64,000 nucleotides of DNA from a virus: positions 1 to 64,000 of IMG/VR virus record IMGVR_UViG_3300032893_000029. One strand, given 5' to 3'. The first letter of the stretch is position 1, and each line of letters starts with the position of its first letter. This document shows, in pieces, positions 1-8,055 of this stretch. The translations under genes were made by a program, and so were the position numbers. Below the pieces are notes generated by a model, which was not told the origin of the DNA, searched no databases, and was given only the letters and a program-made list of their open reading frames with translations.

Positions 1-433
1 TGTCGCGAAGCCGGAAGCCGTTCGGACCATAGATGCAGTAGGCGTTCGGATCGTCGGGTGCCGACCAATCCGCTGACGACACCGGCACCCAGACCAGAGC
101 GCCGAGATTGGACGGCATCTGCTTTGTCGGTGGCGTCGGCGAGCCCAATCCGGAGACGAAACCCATCAGCACGTCGAACGGGATGACGCCGCCGAGCTCG
201 CCGATCTGGATCGGCGGCCGGTTGTACTGGCAGAACATCATCGGCACCGTGACGTTCGGCAGTGTCAGCGGCTTCAGGTTCGCCTCGAACTGCACCGTTA
301 CGATCGAGCCGGAGATCGCGACAACGGACGCCGGCAGCGCAAGGCCGCGCTTGGCGAAGCCGTCGGCAACCTTCTGCTTGATCCAGCGTTCCATAGACTT
401 CGTGAAGGGTTTCTTCTGACTGTAGTTCGCCAT
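1..433 (-). CDS. Baseplate spike protein, Gp138-N-like (partial)
   Basis: The reading frame begins at an ATG 2 bases after the hub gene stop and runs open for 144 codons off the left edge, so the C-terminus is missing. The visible part has a basic helical start followed by a beta-rich region with MMFCQYNRPPIQIGELG, typical of the OB-like N-terminal domain of membrane-puncturing baseplate spikes (Gp138 type). Its position directly after plug and hub fits a spike that sits under the hub and pierces the outer membrane. Family assignment is by motif feel and gene order only. Confidence 0.6.
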   Translation of the reverse strand, partial: MANYSQKKPFTKSMERWIKQKVADGFAKRGLALPASVVAISGSIVTVQFEANLKPLTLPNVTVPMMFCQYNRPPIQIGELGGVIPFDVLMGFVSGLGSPTPPTKQMPSNLGALVWVPVSSADWSAPDDPNAYCIYGPNGFRLRD

Positions 434-434
434 G

Positions 435-1445
435 TCAGCCCGTCGTCGAAACCGGTGTCGTCGCCGCGTCGAACACCGTCACCCAGGCATCGGCCTGGTC
501 CGAACGGAAGTCGCCGACGTGGCGGACATTGATGAGCTCGAAAGTCCCCTTGAATGTCGCATTGGCATTGACCAGCGGCGAAACGGCACCGGCAGACGAT
601 GTCACCAGCGCCGGCGGCATCGTAATGAAGTCCGCGATACTGAGATCCGCCCGCATCGGGCATTTGAATTGCAGGGTCGACGGATCGAGCCAGGTCGGCT
701 GGCCGATGAGCTCCTGGAACAGGATCGGCTTCGGCGTCGTCGACACGGTGCCGTCACTGACGACGATCTGGTTGCCCTTCAGCGAGATATCGACGCCGCG
801 GTAATTCGGGCTGTTGATCAGCGCCGCCGTGGTCTCCTTCAGGTATTCGGCGAACTGCTGAAGATTGTTATAGGCCCAGGGCTGATCTTCGGTCGCGACC
901 AGGTTCGGACTGATGTTGATCACGGGATCGGCGAGACCGGGAAACGCGTTGGTCAGAACGATGGCAAGCACGCCGGCGAGTTGGGTTCCCTTCTGCCAGG
1001 TGCCGGTGATGTTGACCGGATTGCTGTCGCTGCCGAGCGGCGGCACGATGATGAGATCCAGCGTCTGCTCGACATCGATCCAGTTGCCGAACGCCGGAAA
1101 CACCGTGCCTTTCACCAGAAGGCCGGCCTGCTTCGGGTTTTCCAGCGGCAGGCCCGCGGTGAACCCGCCATAGACTTCGATGCCGGCGCCGTTGAGATTG
1201 TTGGCCTGACTGATTTCCGCCAGCGCCGGGCCCTCGAGCTGCACCCAGCCCTGGCCCGCCGGTTCGGCATAGGGCGCGACGGGAATATCGATGTTGATGT
1301 TCATCGCCCCGAGCAGCGGGGTCCCGCTGGAGAGCCCGTTTGACGTGCTGGTGTAGCTCGAGCCGGTGTTCAGTCCGGCGAGTGAGCGCGGCACGATCAA
1401 GGCGCCGGTGTCGGGATTGGTCAGCTTGACGCTGTAATACCTCAC
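435..1445 (-). CDS. Baseplate hub protein
   Basis: 336 aa. The start overlaps the preceding plug gene by ATGA. The protein is beta-rich with few charged stretches and opens with YYSVKLTNPDTG. In contractile phages with a plug protein, the next gene normally encodes the gpD/gp44-like hub that forms the trimeric end of the tail tube, and the following gene is the spike, as here. I see no enzymatic motif. The call rests on order and composition; it could be another baseplate protein. Confidence 0.55.
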   Translation of the reverse strand: MRYYSVKLTNPDTGALIVPRSLAGLNTGSSYTSTSNGLSSGTPLLGAMNINIDIPVAPYAEPAGQGWVQLEGPALAEISQANNLNGAGIEVYGGFTAGLPLENPKQAGLLVKGTVFPAFGNWIDVEQTLDLIIVPPLGSDSNPVNITGTWQKGTQLAGVLAIVLTNAFPGLADPVINISPNLVATEDQPWAYNNLQQFAEYLKETTAALINSPNYRGVDISLKGNQIVVSDGTVSTTPKPILFQELIGQPTWLDPSTLQFKCPMRADLSIADFITMPPALVTSSAGAVSPLVNANATFKGTFELINVRHVGDFRSDQADAWVTVFDAATTPVSTTG

Positions 1446-1933
1446 GGCGAAATCTCGAATTGCTGCGCGTCTTCGCGGAAGACCAGCGTCGATTCCTCGA
1501 AATATCCGCCGGCGATATTGATGTCGTAGCTCGCCGTCCCGGGTACCGATGTCGGGCCGGGATAAGGGATCAGGTCATAGATGAACGTCGACGGACCGGT
1601 GATGAAACACTCCTGAAGGCCGTTGTAGGCGTCGGGCGTCGCGCCGGAGATCGTCAAATCGACGACATCGCCGATGACATAGCCGTGCGGTTCCGATGTC
1701 GTCGCTTCGGCCTGGTTGCCGGACCAGGTCAGCGTCTCGATCGCGATACCTGTCGGCGAACCGATGAGCGGCAGATAGAAGATCGTCGTGCCGCTCAAGT
1801 CCTCGAGCTCGATGTACCAGCGCTGCCCGGCGCCGAGCCATTTCACCGATGCGGTGTAGACATTGCCGTCGAGCGTCGGCTGAAAGACGAAAGGGCCTGT
1901 GGGCGACGGCGTGAACCGGACGATCGTCGTCAT
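1442..1933 (-). CDS. Baseplate plug protein with inserted beta domain
   Basis: 163 aa, start chosen at the ATG that overlaps the upstream stop as ATGA; an in-frame upstream extension to 2050 would be arginine-rich noise. Residues 1 to about 55 (TLDGNVYTASVKWLGAG, RWYIELEDLSG) match the short beta-barrel plug family known from cyanophage Pam3 gp18. The plug core appears split by an inserted domain (about residues 60-125) with HGYVIGDVVDLTISG and YNGLQECFITG, which recurs in the sheath and a head protein of this phage. The plug lines the tube end between tape measure and hub. Confidence 0.6.
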   Translation of the reverse strand: MTTIVRFTPSPTGPFVFQPTLDGNVYTASVKWLGAGQRWYIELEDLSGTTIFYLPLIGSPTGIAIETLTWSGNQAEATTSEPHGYVIGDVVDLTISGATPDAYNGLQECFITGPSTFIYDLIPYPGPTSVPGTASYDINIAGGYFEESTLVFREDAQQFEISP

Positions 1934-2670
1934 AGCGGAGGTCCGGCCGGCGCCGATATCTGCGCCGCACCGGCGCCGCTCGCCGCCGGCACGACGCTCG
2001 ATGTGACGACGCTGCCGGGCTGTCCCTGTGTCGCCGAAAGACCGGACCACGGCAACATGCCGTTCTCGCTGAGCACCTGAGCGCCGGACTGATAGCGTGT
2101 CATCAGGCTGTTCGCCGCCTGGTCTGCCTGCGCCACGGTGAGCAGCGGTTGCCAGAATTCCCAGATGTAGATGTTCTGGACCTGCTTGTCGGCGCCTTCT
2201 GGACCCTGATCCCTGATCTCATTGAGAAGAAGGCTGTCGTAGATCAGCGCCGGCGACGAATAGATGAAGCTGCCGCCCAGGGCGACGTGCTGTTGCAGCG
2301 TCTGCTTCAGCGATGTCATCACGGCCTGCTTCGTCGTATAGCCGCCATTGGTCTTCGCCGGGCAGATCATCTTGACGCTCAGCGTCAACGGATCTGCGAT
2401 CGCTGCATTAGCCGCGACGTTCTGGTTGGCATAGGGGTATTGGCCATACCGGAATTTCAGCAATGTCGAGCCGGGCTCGATCTTGTAGGTCGCGAAGAAG
2501 TCGCTGGCATTCATCGGCGTTGTCGTCGCCGGGCTATAGACGCCGTTGGCGAAGCTGCCGGGCTCCGTCAGAGCGACGATCGGCATCATGCCGCCCTGCA
2601 TGATGTTGGCGACGCCGCCGACAAGCGTGATCGGGCAGATCGTATAGTTGTACTCGAAATCGGTGATCAT
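1930..2670 (-). CDS. Putative baseplate/tail structural protein
   Basis: 246 aa, overlapping both the tape measure (4 bases) and the plug gene (4 bases). It lies where contractile phages encode the protein joining tape measure and baseplate. It is beta-rich at the start (ITDFEYNYTICPITLVGG), has a mixed central region, and ends in a low-complexity tail rich in Gln, Gly, Ala and Pro. No enzymatic motif or family is recognised, so the structural role is inferred from its position alone. Confidence 0.5.
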   Translation of the reverse strand: MITDFEYNYTICPITLVGGVANIMQGGMMPIVALTEPGSFANGVYSPATTTPMNASDFFATYKIEPGSTLLKFRYGQYPYANQNVAANAAIADPLTLSVKMICPAKTNGGYTTKQAVMTSLKQTLQQHVALGGSFIYSSPALIYDSLLLNEIRDQGPEGADKQVQNIYIWEFWQPLLTVAQADQAANSLMTRYQSGAQVLSENGMLPWSGLSATQGQPGSVVTSSVVPAASGAGAAQISAPAGPPL

Positions 2671-4475
2671 CGCGGCAATTGGGTCGCGTTGACGCTGATG
2701 TTGCCGCCGGTCCTGTCATGGATCGTCACGGCGACCGCGGCGTGCTGTTTGGTCTTCATCGCAGCGACGATGCGGCGCGCCAGGCTGGCATCCGGATTCG
2801 CCGGGTTCTCATATTCCCGCTCGATGATGCGGACCTTTTCCGCCAGCGTCGTCGCCCGCCGGAGCTCGTCGCCGACCTTCTTGTAGGGGCCCTTTGTAAG
2901 TTCCCAATTCATGAAGGCGAGTTGCGTCAGTCTTTCGTCATAGGCGCCCTCGATCGTGACGCCGTGTTCCCGCTCGAATTTCTTCAGCGCGGCGAGCCGG
3001 GCGCCGTGCCACTGAAACAGGCCATACGATGTTCCTTTGTCGCCGACCTTGGTTGGATCTTCGCCGCTCTCCCACATCGCGTTGCCCTGGAGCGCCGCGG
3101 CGGTGTCGGCATCCCAGCCCATGCGGCGGATGTCGATGTTGGTTTCGAGACTGCCGAAGCCGCCGCGTCTGCTGAGCCAGGAGCCCGGATCGTACCAACG
3201 AAACGGCCGGTTCGGATCGGCGTCGAAAAGCCGGTTGTAATTGCCCTTCGGATCGGCCGCGTAATCTTCGCGCTGGCCCTTGATGTACCCCGCGGTACCG
3301 AAAGCAACGGCGCCGGCGGGACCGCCGGCGACGAAACCGACAGCGGCGTGAACTGCGGTTTCACGAAAGGTCTGCTTCCCCAGCGTCTTCAACGCATCGC
3401 TGACCGCGATCGACAGGTTCTTCACATCGACGATGAAGCCCTTTATGTCGGTCTTGAAGTCCGGACTGCCGAGATAGGTCGCGAGGGCCTCGAGCTCTTT
3501 CTTCACCTCCGGGCTTTTCAGGAATGCGGTGATCACGCCGGCCGCGGCCGTGCTCAACCGTCCCAGCGTCGGGATCAAAGGATGCAGGCCTTCGATCAGC
3601 GCGGTCTCGATGACGTTTTTTGAGGACTTCAGCGCCTTGTCGAAATCCTGCCAGTGCTCCAGCACGCTATCCTGAAGGCCAAGCGTCTTACGTTCGGTCT
3701 CGTATTGCCGGATCAGATCGTTGAGCTCGCCGGGGCGCTGTTTCAGCCGGCGGAGCTCTTCGACATCGATGCCGAGTTCGCTGAGCCCATAGATCTGTGC
3801 GGCCTGGCCAAGAAATTGCGTCGGCGTCTTCTGCGCGATGTCGGCGGCGTGACGCAGCAACGACACCGCCACGCTTGCGGTGTCGCCGGCGAGCTCCTGT
3901 TGCGACAGCCCGGCGCGGATCAGGTTGGACCGCTTCTGGATGTCGGTCAGCGCGGCGTTGACATTGCCGAGCACGCTGTCGGGATCGACGAAGCGGCTGA
4001 ACTCCAGACCAAAAGCCTGCTGTTCGCCGGCAGAGACGCCGAGCCCCATCGCCGATCGCCGGCGTGCCGATGCCGACTGCGCCAGGGCATCAAGACCAAA
4101 AAGGCCGGCACCCCCCAATCCGAGGATGCCGGCCGCGCCGATGCCGCCCCATTTCAGGAGCCGGCTTCCAATGGTTGTGACGGAGGAGACGATGCCTTTG
4201 AACTCGCTGCCGACCGCGGACCAGTATTCGCGGGAGCGACGGCCCTGTTCGACGATCCGCTCATTCTCTTCGCGGAAGGCCTTTGCCAGATCGACGACAC
4301 CGACCAGGCCGGCACCGAGATTGCCGAAATCGATCTTGTTGGCCGACACCGCGGCGTCATCGAAGGCCGCGGGAACCTGCTTTACATCCTCAAAAAAGCT
4401 CTGCCACTTCTTCAGAAAGTCGCCGAGTTTTCCCTTTGGGTCGATGTCGATGTCGAGGATCGGCTTGATTGTCAT
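2667..4475 (-). CDS. Tail tape measure protein with tail-lysozyme domain
   Basis: 602 aa. The N-terminal three quarters is helical, with an Ala/Gly-rich hydrophobic stretch near residues 105-130 and another near 375-395, as in tape measure proteins, which set tail length and are ejected with DNA. Near residues 455-560 a phage tail-lysozyme domain is visible (ALQGNAMWESGEDPTKVGDK, TSYGLFQWHG), giving local peptidoglycan cleavage during entry. The gene directly follows the frameshifted chaperone pair, the classic position. At about 600 aa including the enzyme, the tail should be short. Confidence 0.85.
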   Translation of the reverse strand: MTIKPILDIDIDPKGKLGDFLKKWQSFFEDVKQVPAAFDDAAVSANKIDFGNLGAGLVGVVDLAKAFREENERIVEQGRRSREYWSAVGSEFKGIVSSVTTIGSRLLKWGGIGAAGILGLGGAGLFGLDALAQSASARRRSAMGLGVSAGEQQAFGLEFSRFVDPDSVLGNVNAALTDIQKRSNLIRAGLSQQELAGDTASVAVSLLRHAADIAQKTPTQFLGQAAQIYGLSELGIDVEELRRLKQRPGELNDLIRQYETERKTLGLQDSVLEHWQDFDKALKSSKNVIETALIEGLHPLIPTLGRLSTAAAGVITAFLKSPEVKKELEALATYLGSPDFKTDIKGFIVDVKNLSIAVSDALKTLGKQTFRETAVHAAVGFVAGGPAGAVAFGTAGYIKGQREDYAADPKGNYNRLFDADPNRPFRWYDPGSWLSRRGGFGSLETNIDIRRMGWDADTAAALQGNAMWESGEDPTKVGDKGTSYGLFQWHGARLAALKKFEREHGVTIEGAYDERLTQLAFMNWELTKGPYKKVGDELRRATTLAEKVRIIEREYENPANPDASLARRIVAAMKTKQHAAVAVTIHDRTGGNISVNATQLPR

Positions 4476-4478
4476 GCC

Positions 4479-4775
4479 TCACCTCTTGTCCAAAGCGGCC
4501 AGCATGTAGCGATTGCGGAACTGGTGGGCGCTTTCATAGTCGAGCTCGTAGTGCTGCGCCAATTCGGCGAAGCCCTCATTCGCAGCCCAATCGAGAAGTC
4601 TTGCGACTAGGCCGCCGGCGTCTTCGCGGAAGAACTGTCTGTCGCGGTCGATATCGGCAATGAACTCTGGAACTCCATAGCCCTCGATGACGTAAGTTGC
4701 CCGTCCCACACTTTCAAAAGCGGCCTGAATGTCTGTTCCAGCGTCTTCTTCGCCTCGATCGACGAGGCCAAGATA
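4479..4775 (-). CDS. Tail assembly chaperone, -1 frameshift extension
   Basis: This frame is open from the U8 slippery run at 4775-4782 to its stop four bases before the tape measure start, giving 98 codons after a -1 shift from the upstream chaperone. The fusion would be 232 aa (134 plus 98). The only independent start is a GTG at 4709. The C-terminal part contains QFRNRYMLAALDKR, helical and basic, as expected for the T-domain of lambda G/GT-type chaperones. Its place immediately before the tape measure gene supports the role. Confidence 0.7.
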   Translation of the reverse strand, partial: YLGLVDRGEEDAGTDIQAAFESVGRATYVIEGYGVPEFIADIDRDRQFFREDAGGLVARLLDWAANEGFAELAQHYELDYESAHQFRNRYMLAALDKR

Positions 4776-5176
4776 AAAAAAACGATGGCGTTCCGCGTCA
4801 GATCGCCGGCTTCTTCGTCGATGCGGCCCTGTTTCAGGGCGGTGTCCAGCGGCAGCATTTCCCAGCCGTTGTCGCCGGCGACAAAGACATTTGTCAGCCG
4901 GATCATTTCGTTGATCAAGCCGTTCTCGACGCCGTCGGGACCGTCCCAGACATTGTCCTGCTTCGCGATGTCCTCGATGGTCAGCGCGGCGGTGCGCCAG
5001 CCCGCGGTCCAGACATAGCGGAGACCTTCGCCCCAGATCTGCGAATAGGCCTTGGCGATGATCCTGTAGTAGCGGCGGAAGACATCGGCGGAGAGCGGCG
5101 CGGCATGGACAAAGATCTGCCCGTCGCCGCTGTCGACGGAGAATGTGAGATTGAGCTTCTTGTCGATCCGGATCAT
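4607..5176 (-). CDS. Tail assembly chaperone (G-like)
   Basis: 189 aa if translated in the zero frame; start overlaps the tube gene stop as ATGA. Mostly helical after a beta-rich first 40 residues. The last 55 residues after the slippery site (LEQTFRPLLKVWDG onward) end in a Ser/Thr/Ala-rich tail of low information, whereas the -1 frame gives a well-formed continuation, so both products are expected. Chaperones of this type coat the tape measure during tail assembly. Confidence 0.7.
   Translation of the reverse strand: MIRIDKKLNLTFSVDSGDGQIFVHAAPLSADVFRRYYRIIAKAYSQIWGEGLRYVWTAGWRTAALTIEDIAKQDNVWDGPDGVENGLINEMIRLTNVFVAGDNGWEMLPLDTALKQGRIDEEAGDLTRNAIVFFILASSIEAKKTLEQTFRPLLKVWDGQLTSSRAMEFQSSLPISTATDSSSAKTPAA
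4774..4783 (-). other. Programmed -1 frameshift slippery site
   Basis: In the coding strand the sequence reads GTT TTT TTT ATC in the zero frame, so U UUU UUU is available for tandem slippage of two Phe tRNAs by -1. After the slip the next codon is UAU and the new frame stays open to 4479. The frame relationship between the two tail ORFs is exactly -1, and the gene pair sits between tube and tape measure as in other phages using this mechanism. Confidence 0.7.
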
Positions 5177-5640
5177 GAGCCGGCGCCGTTATAGAGATCG
5201 GAATTGATCGGATAGAAGCCCCTGATGCGGAGCCGGTAGCCGTTGTCGCGGCCGTTGAACGTCAACTGCTCGACGCCGCCGATAGAGCAGTTCCGCAGGA
5301 TGTACGGCGACAGCTTCGACGAATCCGGGCGGACCGTGATGTCGCCGAGATCGGAATTGGTCTCCATCTTCCGCTTGTAGCTGTCGGCGAAGGCCTGCGA
5401 AGTCAGAAGATGGCAGCGGAGCTCCGACATCAGATAGGGCTGCGGCGACTTCGTCGCCCCGGTCGCATTTTCGATGTATTCGACGGAATCGCCGGTGAAG
5501 GCCAATTGCAGCATTTCGCGGCCGAGATAGGGCGCCGTGATGTTGTAGGCCGTGAACAGCGGAATCGTCACGCTGCCGCGGACCCGATTGAGAAGACCCT
5601 GCGGCACATTCGGGTTCACGCCCGGAGAATTACCTGGCAT
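5173..5640 (-). CDS. Tail tube protein
   Basis: 155 aa, preceded by a strong GAGGAG ribosome binding site. Size, beta-rich sequence and place between sheath and tail chaperone fit the contractile-tail tube. SVTIPLFTAYNITAPYLGRE and YRLRIRGFYPINSDLYNG are typical of the DUF3277-like tube class, though that assignment is by resemblance. The tube polymerises as stacked hexamers inside the sheath. Confidence 0.65.
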   Translation of the reverse strand: MPGNSPGVNPNVPQGLLNRVRGSVTIPLFTAYNITAPYLGREMLQLAFTGDSVEYIENATGATKSPQPYLMSELRCHLLTSQAFADSYKRKMETNSDLGDITVRPDSSKLSPYILRNCSIGGVEQLTFNGRDNGYRLRIRGFYPINSDLYNGAGS

Positions 5641-5658
5641 TGAAGCATCTCCTCGAGA

Positions 5659-7053
5659 TTACGGGAATTGGACGGCGTTGAGATTGATGATGACCTGCTC
5701 AAAGCCGAGTTGCGGCGAGAACGCGACCTGGAGACCGCCGTATTTCCGGGCCTGATAGTTCGACGGGTTCAGCAAGACATACGTCGTGAACGGCACGGCG
5801 TTGATGGCGATGTTGCCGGCATAGACGCCGTTGGTGACGTTGTTGGCGAATGTCGTCGGATCGGTTTCGACCAGGATCGGATTTCCGAGCAGGAGACCAT
5901 AACTGACGCCGGTGGCGCAGACGCCCTCCTCGACGCTCTGCAAGGTGTTGATGCCGGCCTGGTCGTAGTACAGCGGCGCCAGCGGATCGTTTGAGCCATT
6001 GATCACGGCGTTGGTCAGCGCCAGATCGGATTGCAGGATCAGCCAGTCGATCGAGTACCAGTAATCGATGGCGTTGACATCCATCGTGGTGCCGTAGGCG
6101 AGCATGGCGTTTGAGATCCCGCCTTCCGCGGCGGATTTCACGATGTTGACGCCCGCGGCCTTGAGCTCAGCCAGGATCGTCGAGTTGCCGGCCTTCGGAT
6201 ACACCGTGACATCGAACTGGAAGTTGTAGCAGAACTGCGTCGCCTTGTTCGTCGCGCTTGGATTGCGGTTCAGCACGTTGAACATCGTGGCGACGACACT
6301 GAACTCCGTCGCCGGCGCCGCCGGCGCCTGGACTTCACCGATCACCGACTTGACGCCGGCAAAACTGGTGTAGTTCCCCGTCGTCATAGTGGTGTCGAAA
6401 TAAGTCATGTCGTTGGTCGCTTCGTATTCTTCGACCAGCGTCACGTATGTCGATTGCGAGGACCATTCCGGCGGGACGCAGTAATGATAGAAATATCCGA
6501 CATCGCCGTCCTCGTATTCGGTGTTCGGATATTTTTCGAGATAGGTCGCCAGCGCCGCGATGGCATTGACGCTCCCCAGCGCGCCGAGCTCGAGCACATA
6601 GACGGCAAGCGTCGAGCCCTGGGCCCACCACTCCGCATTCATGTCCGTGACTTCCGCGACGGACACCGAAACATAGGTGCCGAGCACGGTTTCCGAGCCG
6701 GGATTCCCTGCCAGCGGATAGGTGAAGGCCGACGCGCCGGTGATCGTACAGGGGAAGGTGCCGTTGTAGCCCGACGGTGTGCAGCCCGCGATCGTCAGAT
6801 TGACTATGTCGCCGATCTGGAACGGCAACGGCGCCTCTGTTGTCGCCGATACCGTACCGCCGGACCAGGACAGCGAGGCCAGCGCCGCGGCGGGGGTCAG
6901 GATCGATGCGAGATCGGTTTCCGCGGTGAGAAGCTGGATCGACCCGGCGGTCAGCGTCGTGCCGCCGTGGCTGACGAAGCAGCCGGTGTTCTGCAACGTC
7001 AGCGGTTCGGCGGCGACGCTCTGAGTTGCATTTACGACAGTGATGTCACCCAT
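5659..7053 (-). CDS. Tail sheath protein with inserted beta domain
   Basis: 464 aa. The C-terminal half shows the sheath pattern, ending RKYGGLQVAFSPQLGFEQV, typical of DUF3383-type sheaths of small myoviruses. Residues about 60-125 carry an extra domain (PFQIGDIVNLTIAG, PSGYNGTFPCTITG) homologous in pattern to inserts in the plug and in the 278-aa head protein. This is the main evidence that the virion has a contractile tail. The gene is followed directly by the tube gene, the normal order. Confidence 0.75.
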   Translation of the reverse strand: MGDITVVNATQSVAAEPLTLQNTGCFVSHGGTTLTAGSIQLLTAETDLASILTPAAALASLSWSGGTVSATTEAPLPFQIGDIVNLTIAGCTPSGYNGTFPCTITGASAFTYPLAGNPGSETVLGTYVSVSVAEVTDMNAEWWAQGSTLAVYVLELGALGSVNAIAALATYLEKYPNTEYEDGDVGYFYHYCVPPEWSSQSTYVTLVEEYEATNDMTYFDTTMTTGNYTSFAGVKSVIGEVQAPAAPATEFSVVATMFNVLNRNPSATNKATQFCYNFQFDVTVYPKAGNSTILAELKAAGVNIVKSAAEGGISNAMLAYGTTMDVNAIDYWYSIDWLILQSDLALTNAVINGSNDPLAPLYYDQAGINTLQSVEEGVCATGVSYGLLLGNPILVETDPTTFANNVTNGVYAGNIAINAVPFTTYVLLNPSNYQARKYGGLQVAFSPQLGFEQVIINLNAVQFP

Positions 7054-7079
7054 ACCGGGGTCCCCTCTCTAGAGCGCGC

Positions 7080-7544
7080 TTACTGCTGGAAGCCGTGCGC
7101 GTTGACCGCGGCGTTGGTGTTGCCGGAGCCCAGCGCCGGCAACGTCAAGACGATCGCGGTATCGACGGCCGATGCCGGAAGCGGCTTCGGGAAGTTGACG
7201 ACAAGCGGCGTCAATCCGGTGTTGACGCCGGCAGGCACCGCGATGATGAAGGTCATCGTACCGCCGAGAAGCCCGGTCAGCGTAGCCTCGACGACGCCGG
7301 CGGCAGTTGCGCCGGTACCGGTGATGACGAAGCCATCGATGTAGGTTGTCTTCCCCGCGACTGCGGCCAACGTTGCCACCGCGGCAGCATTGGCGACATT
7401 GCCGCTGGCACCGATGATCTGCGTCTGTTCCGCCGCCGGCGGTTCATCCGAAATGATGAGATAGCCGTTGCCATCGACCTGGACCGGCATCTGCTTACCG
7501 CTCGGGTTCTGCCCGAACATATTTCCCTGGATTCCGTTCTGCAT
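7080..7544 (-). CDS. Putative virion protein, Gly/Ala-rich beta domain
   Basis: 154 aa from the ATG with a GAGGAG site 9 bases upstream; an upstream in-frame extension to 7607 overlaps the previous gene. After a 40-residue linker with VQVDGNGYLIIS, the rest is a small-residue beta sandwich (TYIDGFVITGTGATAAGVV). Its length, lack of Cys, and place between the connector genes and the sheath suggest a minor structural or decoration protein. No family recognised with certainty. Confidence 0.55.
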   Translation of the reverse strand: MQNGIQGNMFGQNPSGKQMPVQVDGNGYLIISDEPPAAEQTQIIGASGNVANAAAVATLAAVAGKTTYIDGFVITGTGATAAGVVEATLTGLLGGTMTFIIAVPAGVNTGLTPLVVNFPKPLPASAVDTAIVLTLPALGSGNTNAAVNAHGFQQ

Positions 7545-7557
7545 CGTCTGGTTCTCC

Positions 7558-8055
7558 TCAAGAAGCGGCGCAGAGCACGCCGACATTCGACAGATTTGCG
7601 GTGGCAACGCCGGTGTTCTGGATCGTCACGGCGAGCGCCTGAAACGGCACCCGATCGACGAAGCCGGTCCATGCCGGCTCATCGGCGAGCATGTTGATCG
7701 TCACAAGACCGCCGACTGGAATCCGCCCGGCCGTGTCGAGGTAGCGCTGTGCCGTCAAGATTCCGGTCAGCGACAACTCTGCGCCGATCGACACCAGCAA
7801 AAACCCTTCGCAGAGAATGAAGCCGCTGTCCCAGGTGTCATCCGCTGCGAGTGTCGACGGCGCCGGCATCGGGATCGTCGGGGTGAACAGCGGCGTCGCC
7901 GTCACCGGCAACGGATTGGAATCCGACACCGGCAGGCCGTTGATTTCGGGAACGGAATGCGGCGTCAGTTGACCGGCATCGTTCCTTTCGGCCTGAAGCG
8001 GGACCTTGTTCTTGAAGGCGTCAAGAACGGTGAGGGAGACAGTCTCGTCCGCCAT
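7558..8055 (-). CDS. Putative virion decoration protein, paralogue of the 123-aa protein at 18 kb
   Basis: 165 aa. Residues about 65-165 align by eye with the whole protein encoded at 17990-18361: TLAADDTWDSGF/TLAAGATWNSGL, AQRYLDTAGRIPVGG/IQRYGDTAGLAPVGP, VTIQNTGVATANLSN/VTFENTGGVAANISN. An extra 60-residue N-terminal arm contains VPEINGLPVSDSNPLPV, the type of segment that often docks virion proteins. Probably an exposed beta-sandwich subunit. The paralogy is visible; the role is inferred. Confidence 0.55.
   Translation of the reverse strand: MADETVSLTVLDAFKNKVPLQAERNDAGQLTPHSVPEINGLPVSDSNPLPVTATPLFTPTIPMPAPSTLAADDTWDSGFILCEGFLLVSIGAELSLTGILTAQRYLDTAGRIPVGGLVTINMLADEPAWTGFVDRVPFQALAVTIQNTGVATANLSNVGVLCAAS

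Noticed and set aside
432-1343. 303-codon plus-strand frame opposite the hub gene
   Set aside because: Arg-rich antisense shadow of a beta-rich virion gene, no ribosome binding site, wrong direction for the operon.
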